DNA of 64,000 nt, from the NCBI GenBank assembly GCA_015039465.1, contig MU130695.1:645394-709393 (forward strand), written 5' to 3'. Both the position numbers and the translations under genes were made by a program. A model generated the notes under the pieces. The model had not been told where the DNA came from, ran no database searches, and saw only the letters and a program-made list of their open reading frames with translations. Positions within the stretch are counted from its first letter, which is position 1. Each line of letters starts with the position of its first letter. Source of the DNA: Phlegmacium glaucopus (taxonomy: Eukaryota > Basidiomycota > Agaricomycetes > Agaricales > Cortinariaceae). Below are positions 47,560-58,110 of this stretch, in pieces.

Positions 47560-48144
47560 TGTTACATTCCGTCATACGTTACTCCGGTCCAGCTCCGTCG
47601 GAGCTGTTTCCGGTAGTCCGTACTCCGTGCAGTGCCTTCCCTTATATCCCGAACTACTCCTTCTATGTTCAACTCCGAGACTTCTCCGTGACATTCCGGT
47701 TCCTCCGACTATACTCCAAACCCGTTATCACTTCTTCGCCACTACCACTATTCTTTGTCATCATCTTTCCCATCATCAGTCAGCACACCAGCCATGGATT
47801 ATTCACCCAAGAATGCAGGACCTTTCCCGGGAGCAGAACGCAGCACTTATATTTATATTCTATATTTCGGTTGCAATTCCTTTGATATTTAAAGTACTCA
47901 AACTTGTATGTTTTCCCTTAGTTCGAATATCAACTTAGTTCCCCTCCTCTTGTTTTTCCTCTAAGTCACTGAGGTCTTCCGACTTATTACTTTCTTCTTC
48001 CATTCCGAAATCAGGACACCTTAGGAGCTGGGCGGCACAGCACATACACTGAGGCCAACGTCTTTTCCGGGTTACTGTTCCGGTTCCGTTCCGTCCGTTC
48101 CGGAGTAACTCCGACATGACTTCTCCTTTGCTTTAAACTTAACA
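47560..48144. mobile_element. Solo LTR of a second LTR-element family, 585 bp
   Basis: Begins TGTTACATTCCG and ends AACTTAACA (TGTT..AACA inverted ends). It is flanked by CTCAC on both sides (47555-47559 and 48145-48149), a 5-bp target duplication. GC-richer than its AT-rich host and full of CTCCG motifs. It interrupts one of the degenerate internal repeats of the hAT-like element. Orientation cannot be fixed without a coding copy. Confidence 0.75.
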
Positions 48145-48979
48145 CTCACTCATTTTTAAGGGCTTGAGTGTGAAATAAAAAATTATAACTCCTGAGAGAT
48201 GTTTGTAATACATGGTACACTATTTTGTGTCAGTAATATGAGATACAGAAACCAGTTTTAGATGTGTTCTGTAGGCTAGAAGTTGCCAACACTGGATTTT
48301 AGCAGAGATTTGGGTGGAAACTGATCATTTATAAAGGTCTGGGTATGGAAGAAAAAAAATATAATTGCTGAGAAATATTAAAAATACATATTAGAACATT
48401 TCACATCACCAAGACAAGTTACATAAACCAGTTTCTAAAGTGTTAAGTTGCAAAAATGGCATTTTGGCAGGTATTTGGGTGGAAATTGTTCATTTGCAAG
48501 GTCCTGAGTGTGCAATAAAATAAAATAACTGCTGAAAAATATTTAAAATACATAGTAGAGAATTTGACATCACCAAAACATGTTGCAGAAATGAATAATT
48601 GAAGTCTTATATTGCCTGGAAGTTTCAGTCCATCAGATAAAGAAAGCACAGTCACCTCAAAAAACCACTTAATTACCATTTTTATGATCAAAATTCATTC
48701 AGTATATATTCCTATGATGCTATAATACATTTATCATACAAAAGCAATCATCCAGGATGATGCAGAACTGAGTGAGCAAGCTATGTTTCAAGTGTTTCAC
48801 ACTTTGTCACGCATTTGGCAATGTGACATGATGTAACACTGCCAAATCCGTAATAGGCATTGCCCACCACCACCACAATTAGTGAGCACGTCGGCTAATC
48901 ATAAAATGGATAAATTTTCACCTGCGTTGCTAGTAGCTACTCTATCTATACAAAATATATCTTATGTTCATATAATTAA

Positions 48980-49503
48980 ATGGACCCTCCAATTGCTGCT
49001 CCCAATACCTCCTTGTCTCATACAGTCTACACTACAGCCTCTGGAAGAGCACTAGTACACCAAATTCTGTCCCAATATGAGCCTGTTGCCATTGAACCAC
49101 ATGATTATCAATATGAAGGAATATGTCAGGCACTGGATGGTGATGATGTTATTGCCACAATGGCAACAGGTGCAGGGAAAACGGGGCTGTTGAGCTTCCT
49201 AATGTTGGTGGTCCGCACAATCTCTCGGGATCCCAGTCTGGCATTGCAAAAGTGCACCTTCCCAAAGGATCCTTGTATGCTTGTTATATGCCCTACTAAG
49301 GCCCTAGAAGAAGATATGGTTGTAAAGTACTCCTGTGGCTGCAAATTGTTCAAACTGATGACAGTAAATTCAACAGAGCTCAAACATGACAGGATTTGGA
49401 CTGCATACAGTGGTCATCAATGCAGACACCACAGCTCAAGCATGAGTGACCAAACAAAACCTGTGGCTTGAAGCACGGACAGACCCAGATGTTATTCTCC
49501 TCT
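48980..49503 (+). pseudogene. RecQ-like helicase pseudogene, 5' part (split by a retrotransposon)
   Basis: The frame from the ATG at 48980 encodes YQYEGICQALDGDDVIATMA followed by the P-loop TGAGKTG, then MLVICPTKALEEDMV, the front half of a RecQ/DEAH helicase. After about 49370 the frame must shift. A possible short intron (GTAAAT at 49362 to ACAG near 49410) does not keep phase, so a lesion is likely. The shifted frame has a TGA at 49443 and then NLWLEARTDPDVILL, which runs into the retrotransposon and continues after it at 56228 as SPEELGSRE. The genes are of the RecQ-like type that is amplified in agaricomycete genomes. Confidence 0.65.
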
Positions 49504-49917
49504 TGTTAGGGCAACTGCGATGCTGACTTAGTCAAGCTAGCAGGGGATCCAAAGTTAATAATATTTCAGAAAAGGTATCTACAAGTGACTTACCTAGCAG
49601 GGGATCCAAAGAGGAAAGGATGGGGATCCCTGCTAGGCTGAGGGTGTTTAAGTACTAAATATGGACATAACAGAGATATAAAATAAATAAAGGAATGATA
49701 CAATAATAATTAATTAATTAAATAAGAAGTGGTGTGATGTGAAAAATAGAAATAAAAGACAGAGTGAAATGGAGGATTGGAGTCGGGGCGGAACTACGGG
49801 GTTCCGGAGTGAGGTGGTGATGGAAGCGGAGTTGGTTGGAGGGTCGGAGGTCGTCGGAAAGGCGGGGTGTATGATTCTGAGGTTGAGGTTTGGGTTAAAG
49901 TCAGGTGTCCCCTAACA
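49504..49917 (-). repeat. 3' LTR of the chromovirus
   Basis: 414 bp, TGTTAGGGCAACTGC to CCCCTAACA on the plus strand. It is the downstream LTR because gag-pol runs on the minus strand. Target duplication CCTCT at its left edge. Confidence 0.88.
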
Positions 49918-50150
49918 GCCATCCCCCCCTTCAGTAGGTGATGTCCCGGCATGAAAGGAAACTGTTCGAATTTGGCCATCCTGATGTGCTTAGGAGCTCC
50001 AGGGTACTTGTGGAATTCCGTGACTAATTCAGGGGCATGTATGTTTTCCTGAGGCTCCCAGGTGTTATGTTCAATTCCGAAGTCTTGCCATTTGACGAGG
50101 TATCGGAACCTCCTGTTTATAACTCTGCTGTCGAGGATTTCCTCGATGAC
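49918..50150 (-). pseudogene. Chromodomain at the C-terminus of the integrase
   Basis: The minus frame reads EEILDSRVINRRFRYLVKWQ followed by FGIEHNTWEPQENI, a canonical chromodomain with the Y-L-V-K-W and T-W-E-P core. Chromodomains of this retroelement class steer integration to marked chromatin. A solo LTR at 50151 separates it from the integrase: upstream EEEWV would join directly to IEEILDSR. Confidence 0.85.
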
Positions 50151-50563
50151 TGTTAGGGGACACCCGACTTTAACCCAAACGTCAACTCTAGAATCATACA
50201 CCCCACCTTTCCGACGACCTCCAACCTTCCGTCCAACTCCGCTTCTGTCACCGGTTGACTCCGGAATCCCGTAGTTCCGCTCCGACTCCGGTCCTCCAAT
50301 TCACTCCGTCTTTTATTTCTATTTTTCATATCGCACCACTTCTTATTTAATTAATTAATTATTATCGTATCATTCCTTTATTTATTTTATATCTCCGTTA
50401 TGTCCATATTAGTACTTAAACACCCCCAGCCTAGCAGGGATCCCCATCCTTTCCTCTTTGGATCCCCTGCTAGGTAAGTCACTTGTAGATATCTTTTCTG
50501 AAATATTATTAACTTTGGATCCCCTGCTAGCTTGACTAAGTCAGCGTCGCAGTTGCCCTAACA
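50151..50563 (+). mobile_element. Nested solo LTR of the same family
   Basis: 413 bp, TGTTAGGGGACACC to GTTGCCCTAACA on the plus strand, opposite in orientation to the host element. Flanked by ATGAC at 50146-50150 and 50564-50568, a perfect 5-bp target duplication. A full element inserted here and later lost its interior by LTR-LTR recombination, or a solo LTR results from another route. Confidence 0.88.
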
Positions 50564-53500
50564 ATGACCCATTCCTCTTCTCCATCGATGATTTCCGGAA
50601 GTGGAGGAGTCAGAATACATCTTCCAGGGATCGGGTCTATCGGGGCTGGAGTCAGTTTGAATTCATTAATGGACTCCATTCGGGATTCTGGTTGGCTCAG
50701 TTCAAAACCCATTCGGGGGATTCGTCTGGAGTCTAGGAGGAAAGGTGGGTGCTGTGTGGTGGAGTGGACATGATTATTGTACTGGAATTCCGCAAGGGGA
50801 AGGAGTTCGGCCCAATTGGTTTGTCGCTGGTTTGTAAAGAGTCGGAGATACTGTTCCAATTCCTGATTTACTCGTTCCGTCTGGCCGTCTCCTTGCAGAT
50901 GGTAGGCGGTAGTGGCTGCTAACTTAATTCCGAGGATCCGGTAGAGCTCGCACGTGAATTCCGCTACGAACTGTGGTTAGTGATGCCAAAGTTCAGTTCT
51001 GAACTGACTCACTGAACCTGAACTGACTGAACTGAACTGAACTGAACTGAAAAGTTCAGTTCAGTTCAGGCATATGGAGAATTGGCAGTTCATCCAGTTC
51101 GAACTGAACTGAACTGCTGAACTGATAGGTCCTGGAAGGATGAGAAATTCCTATATATTGATCCATGTTTCCTGGAAATTGGTTCTTTGGTGATGTACAA
51201 ATGATTTGGAAGTCCTTTTGGGAGTAAAACAATGATTGAGCAAGGAGATAATGACCATATGATGTGATTATGTTATATATTAGCATTATCCATTTTGGAA
51301 CATAAATACAAATCAGTGGTGTTATATATTCTCAAGGGGTCCTGAGATCATACATGAGTAGAAATTGGGTGCCTAAGGCCTAAGGATGGTCCTTGGACGA
51401 TAGAATTTCCAATAATAAGTAAAATATAGAATTTATAACAGTTCTTCAGTTCAGTTCAGTTCGAACCGGTTCTTTAACAGTTCAGTTCAGTTCAGGAAAA
51501 ACTTAGTCAGTTCAGTTCTCAGTTCAGCAAAAAATGCTGCTGAACTGAACTGAACTGAACTTTGGCATCACTAACTGTGGTCCTCTGTCTGATACCACTC
51601 TCCGGGGTAGTCCATGATGTTTCCAGACATGTTGAATATAAAGACGAGCAGTTCCGGATGTGGAGGTGGTAGTAAGGGTTGGTGCAAAATGAGCTCGTTT
51701 GGTGACCGAATCCACTACTACCATCACCAAGTCGTATCCTGAAGACTCTGGAAGTTCCACTATAAAGTCCACATAACTGTGTCCCATGGAGCATTTGGAA
51801 TCGGAAGGGGATGGAGTTCACTGACTGGGTGGCGTCTTTGAGCCTTAGTCCGAAGACACAGGTCACAGGTTGAGGCGTATTTTCCAATATATTGGGACAT
51901 CTGTGGCCACCAATAGTTTCGGGATACGAGTTCGAGGGTCTTCCATCTTCCGGGATGCCCAGCAATTAGGGTGTCATGGCAGAGGGATACAATCTGTCTC
52001 CGCAAGTCAAACATGTCCGGAATGTAGATTTTTCCTTGGAAGGAGAGGATGTCATTGTCATGAGACCATTCCGCTGATCGGACGGATCGCGTGTGAGTGG
52101 TTTTCAACTCCTTTACCACTTTAGCTATGGCCTCTTCTTTTACACCTTCTTGGGTACCTTTCCAGATATCCTTCAAGACGTCTCGTTCTTCTCCTATGAC
52201 TTCCAGTCCTTCTAAGGCCCGAATTGCGAAAAAGCCTGGGGTTAGGAGTGTGATGTTGTCATTGTCACTGGTTCCGGTTCCGTGATCCGCTTGTCTGGAC
52301 AAGGCGTCCGGTTTTCCCATGCTCTTGCCTGGTCTGTGGTGCATGAGGAAATCAAACCGGGCTAGGAACAACGACCAATGGGCTTGTCTCCAGTTGAGCT
52401 TTTTGGCTGTCATGAAGTATTCCAAGTTCTTGTGATCAGTCCAGATCTCGCACTTGTGTTCCACTCCTTCAAAGAAGTGTCTCCACTCTTCTAGGGCTCG
52501 GATGATCACTAGCATCTCTTTGTCGTGGATCTCGTAGTTCCGTTCAACCAGAGATAAGGATTTAGACAGGAACGTGACTGGGTGCCATTTCTCATCATCA
52601 AGGGATTGTTGGGAGAGTACAGCTCCGGTTGCAAAATCGGAACTGTCTGCTTTGATGCGGAATGGCCTGGAGTTGTCCAGAGAGGCTAGAATCAGGGTTG
52701 AAGTGATCAGGTTCTTGAGAGAATTGAATGCCAACTGCTCTTCCATATTCCATCTCCATTTAATGTCACTTTTGGTGAGATCAAACAAGGGACGGGTGTG
52801 ATGAGAAAAGTCTTGGATGAACCTTTGGTAAAAGTTGGTAAAGCCTAGGAATGACTGGACTTCCTTTTTGTTTGTCGGAATTGGCCATTCTGCTACTCCA
52901 GCAACTTTTACGGGGTCCATCTCGATGGAGTTATGAGATATTATGACTCTGAGGTATTCCACCTTGGTTTGTTCGAATTCGCACTTGTCTGGTTTTAGGA
53001 AGAGTTTATGCTTCCATAAAAGTTCCAGTACTCTCTGAGTTATGGACCGGTGTTCCTCTAGTGTCTCTGTGAATATCAGGATATCATCAAGGTAGACCAC
53101 TACAACCCCTTCCATTATGAGCTTGCAGAAGATGTCATTCATCATTGTTTGGAAAGTAGCCGGACTGTTGGTGAGGCCGAAGAACATAACCAGGGGTTTG
53201 AATAATCCCCGGTTAGTTCGGAAAGCCACTTTCCATTCGTCCCCTTCCTTCATTCGGACATTGTTAAAACCCCATCGGACGTCCAACTTAGTGAAGTATT
53301 TAGCACCCTGGAGTTGGGTAATCAGTTCCGAAATGAGGGGAAGTGGGTACTTGTTTTTGATGGTGATCGCATTGAGAGCCCGATAGTCCTGAACAAGCTG
53401 AAGACTTCCGTCTTTCTTTTTGATAAAGAAAACTGGAGATGCCATTGGAGATTTGAAAGGTCGGATGCGTCCGGAGTTTGAATTTTCCTGGAGGAACGCA

Positions 53501-53649
53501 TAAAGTTCCTTTTGTTCTGTCGGAGCTAGAGGATAGACCTTGCAACCTGATGGTTTTTCTCCCGGAATGAGCTCTACTGCATGGTCCCAAGGTTTTGGAT
53601 CAGGTAGGATATCAAAGGATTCTTTGGCAAAAACACTATCAAATTCTCA
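50564..53649 (-). pseudogene. Retrotransposon pol: reverse transcriptase, RNase H, integrase
   Basis: Reading leftward from about 53640: [32 protein letters not shown] and the catalytic YLDD of reverse transcriptase; [20 protein letters not shown] of RNase H; DHKNLEYF; an H2C2 zinc region ([19 protein letters not shown]); then the integrase core ([24 protein letters not shown]). Lesions: a TGA at 53647-53649 where PDYL-x-EFDSVF needs one residue, a one-base loss near 51773 that shifts frame just before VDFIVEL, and a 596-bp MITE after SDRGPQ, beyond which FVAEFTCELYRILGIKLAAT resumes. Confidence 0.88.
50978..51573. mobile_element. hAT-like MITE with GTTCA-rich ends, 596 bp
   Basis: Perfect terminal inverted repeats TAGTGATGCCAAAGTTCAG at both ends and an 8-bp target duplication ACTGTGGT (50970-50977 and 51574-51581). 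The subterminal regions are arrays of AGTTC/GAACT pentamers in both orientations. No coding capacity. TAGTG ends and 8-bp duplications fit the hAT superfamily. Inserted in the integrase core of the chromovirus. Confidence 0.88.
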
Positions 53650-53736
53650 GAGATAATCCGGAACTCCTTCTTTTGTTTCGGATTGTGCGTTGCCCTGGAA
53701 AGCTTCTGCAAGACGTTGGGAGATGGTGGAGGTGGC

Positions 53737-54540
53737 TCAGATATCTGCCTGCGGTGGTAGTAGGCCAGTGGCAAATATTCTGTCACCATCCTCAAATTCA
53801 GGGTCTGGGCTACTTTCCTCCTTGTCATCCTCATCACAATCCTCTACATGAGCTGGAAGTGGGCAGGTCGAACATTTTTCAATTCGGCGTATTTCCACCT
53901 TTTGAATTTTTTGTTCTTCTCGGATCTCATTCCTGCATTCCAAACAACAACGGGGTGGACAATGGGACATTTTTACTTCTCTGGTTGCCCAGTCGATCTC
54001 CGGGTTGTGCATCTTAAGCCAGGAATGTCCAAGAATCAAGGTTTGTTTTCCTAGTCCAGTGACCGCGAACAAGGATCTCTCGGAATGTCCTTTGTACCTG
54101 AGTATCAGATCAACCACTTCCGTGATTGATCCAGCTTTGTTCGGAGTACCGTCAACGTTAAATACCGGAATCGGATTTGACAGGGACTTTGTTGTGAGCC
54201 TATTAGTTTTGACATAGTCTCTGTTGATAAACCTTCTGTCGGCTCCGGAGTCTATTAAGGACAGAAAGGAGTTTACTTCTCTGGTGTCGGTCGTCTCAAT
54301 GCTGACTTTGAGTTCCAATGATTTAGAGTCAGCATCGAGGGAGCCAATAGTGAACTTTTTTGGGAGGGTTCTTTCCCATCGGGGTCGGAACACTCGGATT
54401 TCTTTCGGAATTTCTGATGTTTCTACAACTTGAATGTTTTCAACCGTCTCATCTATTTCATCAATGCTATCTACATGTAAAACAGAGAACCGGTTGGTCA
54501 TTGACAGTGAGGGCGTGCAGTTCACTCGCTGTTTTGGCAA
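53737..54540 (-). pseudogene. Retrotransposon aspartic protease region
   Basis: The minus frame encodes a retroviral-type aspartyl protease: FLSLIDSGADRRFINRDYV contains the D-S-G-A active site, and GKQTLILGHSWLKMHNPEID is the usual C-terminal region. It overlaps the end of gag by a few bases in another frame. This ORF is open throughout. Confidence 0.85.
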
Positions 54541-55649
54541 AAATCCTTTAAATCTTCAGTCTGACTTTTGTGTACAGTGTTCTCTGAAGGTTCCATTGGT
54601 TCCAGATCAGGTACCTTGTCGTATTCGGCCAACCGGAACTCCGAGAGAGTATGGAGTTTGTCAATGGACATTGTTCGGACATCGAAACATTTTTCGCAAT
54701 GTCTCCCGATGTGTCTGACACCTCCACACCAGAAGCATGACAGTGGTACAGAACCTGCTTTTCGGGCCGTGTCAATGTCCATAGGTACCGGGTTTCCCGG
54801 AGTTGGTACGAGGTGTGCATTCCTTTGTGGCGGAATCAACAGATTGAACCGGAGTGTGGTAGTACTGGTTGGTTGAGAAGTGGTTGCTGCCGGGCTTTTG
54901 TAAGTTGACTGGAAGGCCTCATTAGTGGCTTGATTCTCGTCTACTGTCCGTGCCATTCTGTACCATCCTGTCGGATCCATATCGGATGGTCTTCTGGAAG
55001 CCATTGTAGCAATGGAGTTCTGAATCTGGGCATTCAGGCCTCTTTGGAATTTTACTACAATAGTTTTCGGATCGGTGTATCCAGAATCCGTGATTAGGTC
55101 TTGGAATTCATCCACATATTCTTCCAAGGACCTGGTTTTCTGGAAATATCCAGTCGATTCTAGTCGGTTGATGGCAACTGAGTCCACATTTGCAGGACAG
55201 AACTCCTTTTTGAAGTCATCTCAGAAATCAGACCAATCCAGGAACCATGTTGACTCAGGGTTGTCCGTTTCCCATCAGAAAACCCTAGCAGCCCACTTCG
55301 ATGCTCTTCCGGATTTCATGTAGGACATGGCCCAGATAATTTTTGTTTGCTCGTCCGTGCTCGTCCGAGAATGCATCGGAACAGAGCTGGATGTACGTTT
55401 GGCAGGAGTGAAGGAATGCTGTTCCTTTGGATTGTTCTCTGTCAAACTCTGTTGGGAATGCCGGCCTTGCGGAGCACGTCCGGGGTATGTTTTCTGTTTG
55501 AGGAGGAACCTCTTGTTGTGGTACAGGTGATTGTACATTTGGAACAAGTCGATGGATTGTTTCCATGATTCAGTCAAATCTGTTTTGGTATTCAATGTCC
55601 CAAGCTCGCAATAGGACAACTTCTCTTTCCAGCTGGGTGGTGCATTCAT
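54522..55649 (-). pseudogene. Retrotransposon gag with CCHC zinc knuckle
   Basis: The C-terminal ORF has QKTRSLEEYVDEFQDLI and IVVKFQRGLNAQIQNSIATM, followed by a zinc knuckle CFWCGGVRHIGRHC (C-x2-C-x4-H-x4-C). Upstream, MSYMKSGRASKWAARVF continues after a TGA at 55275-55277 and then another at 55221-55223, both in frame with SDF..DDFKKEFCPANVDS. Where the family is known to me these two positions hold Arg. Confidence 0.8.
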
Positions 55650-55822
55650 TGTCCATGGCTGATAAGAAGGAGCCGCTTGGAGATGCGTGCTGTGAAGACA
55701 AGGAGGGAGCCACAGTCTGGGAGTGTACGGAGTCTGATTGGCCCAAATCGGGGGCTGTAAATCGGACTATCGTTCCACTGTGTGGACCAGACTCAGTCCA
55801 TTAAGGGGTGATCCTTTCCTAA

Positions 55823-56227
55823 TGTTAGGGCAACTGCAATGCTGACTTAGTCAAGCTAGCAGGGGATCCAAAGTTAATAATATTTCAGAAAAGGTATCTA
55901 CAAGTGACTTACCTAGCAGGGGATCCAAAGAGGAAAGGATGGGGATCCCTGCTAGGCTGAGGGTGTTTAAGTACTAATATGGACATAACAGAGATATAAA
56001 ACAAATAAAGGAATGATATGATAATAATTAATTAATTAAATAAGAAGTGGTGTGATGTGAAAAATAGAAATAAAAGACGGAGTGAAATGGAGGATCGGAG
56101 TCGGAGCGGAACTACGGGGTTCCGGAGTGAGGTGGTGATGGAAGCGGAGTTGGTCGGAGGTCGTCGGAAAGGCGGGGTGTATAATTCTGAGGTTGAGGTT
56201 TGGGTTAAAGTCAGGTGTCCCCTAACA
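55823..56227 (-). repeat. 5' LTR of the chromovirus
   Basis: 405 bp, same orientation as the LTR at 49504. It lacks a stretch of 8-9 bp (around TTGGAGGGTCGG) present in the other LTR and differs at several single bases. Target duplication CCTCT at 56228-56232. Confidence 0.88.
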
Positions 56228-57015
56228 CCTCTCTCCAGAGGAACTTGGTAGTCGGGAATGTTTTCAACTCCTCAACAACCTTGCATTTAGTGCACGTGTG
56301 TGTATTCTCGGGATTGATGAGCTCCACCTTCTCTACTGGTGGGGTAAATCCTTTTGGCCTGCTTTCCAACAGATAGGTGTCATCAGAGCTCAATTACCCC
56401 TGCGAGATGGCCGACCAATTCCTATCATGGGCATGTCAGCTACACTTTGAGAGGGTCCACCAATGGATTCTATACACGCTGTCTTAAGACTTATCCCTGG
56501 CAAATATCACCTCATACGCCGCTCCAACATGCGCCATGACATCCAAATCATCTGTCGCAAAATGGATTCAGGCATAGGAGGGACATCGTTTCCAGAACTT
56601 GACTGGGTATTAGACAGTGGTGAAAACACTGTTATTTTCTGCAAGACAATTGCACTCAGATTCCACCTCGCAAGCTATCTTTGGCGCTGTGCAAAGTCTA
56701 AAGGGTTGCACAACCTCTTCAAGCAAATTTGTCTATTTAATTCATTGAATTGGCCAAGTTTCAATACCAAGACTTTTGGATTCCTCAACAGCAATGAGTG
56801 GGCATCAATTACCATTGCCACTGATGTGTTAAGTGTTGGTTGGGACAGCAAATTCACCCGAGATGCCATTATTCTGGGAGAACCCAAGGATGTTGATGAA
56901 CTCATACAAAAGATTGGACGCATTGGGCGAAATCAAAAGGCAGTACCAAATCCACGGGCCTTCATATATTATACCTGAACAGCCCTCATTACAGCTCAGA
57001 ATGTTATTGCTCAGG
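56228..57015 (+). pseudogene. RecQ-like helicase pseudogene, 3' part
   Basis: Directly continues the frame interrupted at 49503: SPEELGSRE, then VCILGIDELHLLYWWGKSFW with a DEAH-type box (DELH), MGMSATL (motif III), GENTVIFCKTIALRF, ASITIATDVLSVGWD (motif V) and KIGRIGRNQKA (motif VI, IGRxGR). In-frame TGA stops sit at 56448-56450 (SATL-x-EGPP) and 56976-56978 (YYT-x-TALITAQNVIA). These fit Arg positions and are 528 bp apart in the same frame. The zinc-binding C-terminal region is absent or too decayed to see. Confidence 0.75.
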
Positions 57016-58110
57016 AATTGCCTGTTTGCTAAGGGAAGGAAGTACGTTGGCAAGTGGTTCATTTTCTTTCCGACGTTTTGAACCCCAATTATGAGACAGA
57101 ATAGGGGTGGATGGGTTTGTTGAAGTTCGCAAAGGTGTCTTGAAGCAATAAGTGTCAGGGGCTGAGTGTGTGAGGAAATTATGAGTATTATAGGGAGAAG
57201 GGCCTGGAATTGGAAAGCTAGGCTTATTGAATGGTGTGGCTGGTGAGGCCTCGAGGTTGAATGAGTTGAAGCTCATCGCGATTGAGTTCAATCAAGGATT
57301 CTTTGTTGATAGTGGCCCATCTGTAAAAGGAAAATACACGTGATTTATAGCGAAATCGCTGCGGTACAGGTTGGCACATGTGAAATCAGACTACATATGG
57401 GTGACAAATATTACTAGCGGTCGACTTCGTCAACTAACACCTTGCTGAGTTACTAAACATAGTTTGTATTGATACATTTGGTTTTACATATTAAGGGGAA
57501 AAGGATGCGAAAGATTAAGAGGTGAGTAGTCAGTGTTTATTTGTTCTGTTTTTTTTTTTTTGGGTGATGGATGTTCAGCAATGGAGGGTTCACCATCAGT
57601 CGCGGTACCCTCCTCGTCTTCTTCTATCGCTCTTTTTTTCCATCCACTTTTGAAAGCACAGGTTCTTTATGAAGGAAGTTTGGGTAATTTATTTCAGTAG
57701 TCGATCGGTTGCAGATGTTTATATTGGAATTGGATGTGTTGGCTTTGAAGTGTAACATTAGAATAGGGAAATAACGGGGTAAGATGTGTTACTGGGATGG
57801 AAAGCATTGATGGCATCCATCTGCTCCCTTTTTTTGGTGGGTGATTGGGGAAGGGATGTCGGCCCTTTTAGCATCCGGCTTTTGTAAGGGGTTGGATTAT
57901 GTTCGGCTTCATGTTCAAGTACCGTGACTTGGGTAGCAAGGGCAGTGAAAGTGTTGCTACCAATCCCATTTGTTCTTTTGTCTCTGATTGCGTAGTGTTT
58001 CAATTCGAAGTGAACCAGCACTAAGGACTGTCTCAGCTGCATTTCGAGATCATTTGCGTTGATGAATTTTTGTGTAGTATTGTATGCGGGTAAAGGCAAG
58101 ACACGCTATA
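57004..58110 (-). pseudogene. Hypothetical ORF remnants, minus strand
   Basis: Three protein-like minus-strand stretches. 58099-57758 has KFINANDLEMQLRQSLVLVH then FELKHYAIRDKR. About 57660-57510 has KKRAIEEDEEGTATDGEPSI then a Lys run. 57291-57004 has MSFNSFNLEASPATPFNKP. A TTTTACAG acceptor near 57324 and a TGA just before NSIAMSFN suggest a spliced gene that has decayed. The family is unknown to me. It lies tail to tail with the RecQ relic. Confidence 0.35.

Larger units (their letters stand above)
46496..48876. mobile_element. Non-autonomous hAT-like DNA transposon, about 2.4 kb
   Basis: The ends are inverted: left GTGGTGGGCAATGCC at 46496, and right, read on the other strand, GTGGTGGTGGTGGGCAATGCC ending at 48876. 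Both are flanked by AATTAGTG (46488-46495 and 48877-48884), a perfect 8-bp target duplication typical of hAT transposons. The interior has no transposase. It consists of an AT-rich foldback (46706-47027), degenerate repeats of about 180-200 bp that share GAGTTCTATAGGCTGGAAGT and GTGTGAAATAAAA motifs (47050-48700), and a solo LTR inserted at 47560. Confidence 0.75.
49504..56227 (-). mobile_element. Chromovirus (Ty3/gypsy) LTR retrotransposon, degenerate, carrying two nested insertions
   Basis: Two LTRs in the same orientation (49504-49917 and 55823-56227) begin TGTTAGGG and end CCCTAACA and are flanked by CCTCT at 49499-49503 and 56228-56232. Coding is on the minus strand in the order gag, protease, reverse transcriptase, RNase H, integrase, chromodomain. 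Reading by eye, the LTRs differ at roughly ten sites including one 8-9 bp indel, so the insertion is not recent. It is dead: in-frame TGA in gag and pol, frameshifts, and two insertions (50978-51573 and 50151-50563). It split a RecQ-like helicase gene. Confidence 0.9.

Noticed and set aside
49794..50274. ORFs reading through LTR edges (TSTSESYTPPFRRPP type)
   Set aside because: Their tails are LTR sequence translated; only the chromodomain part is real coding.
51056..51286. 76-codon minus ORF inside the hAT-like MITE
   Set aside because: Overlaps the pentamer array and has no similarity to transposase.
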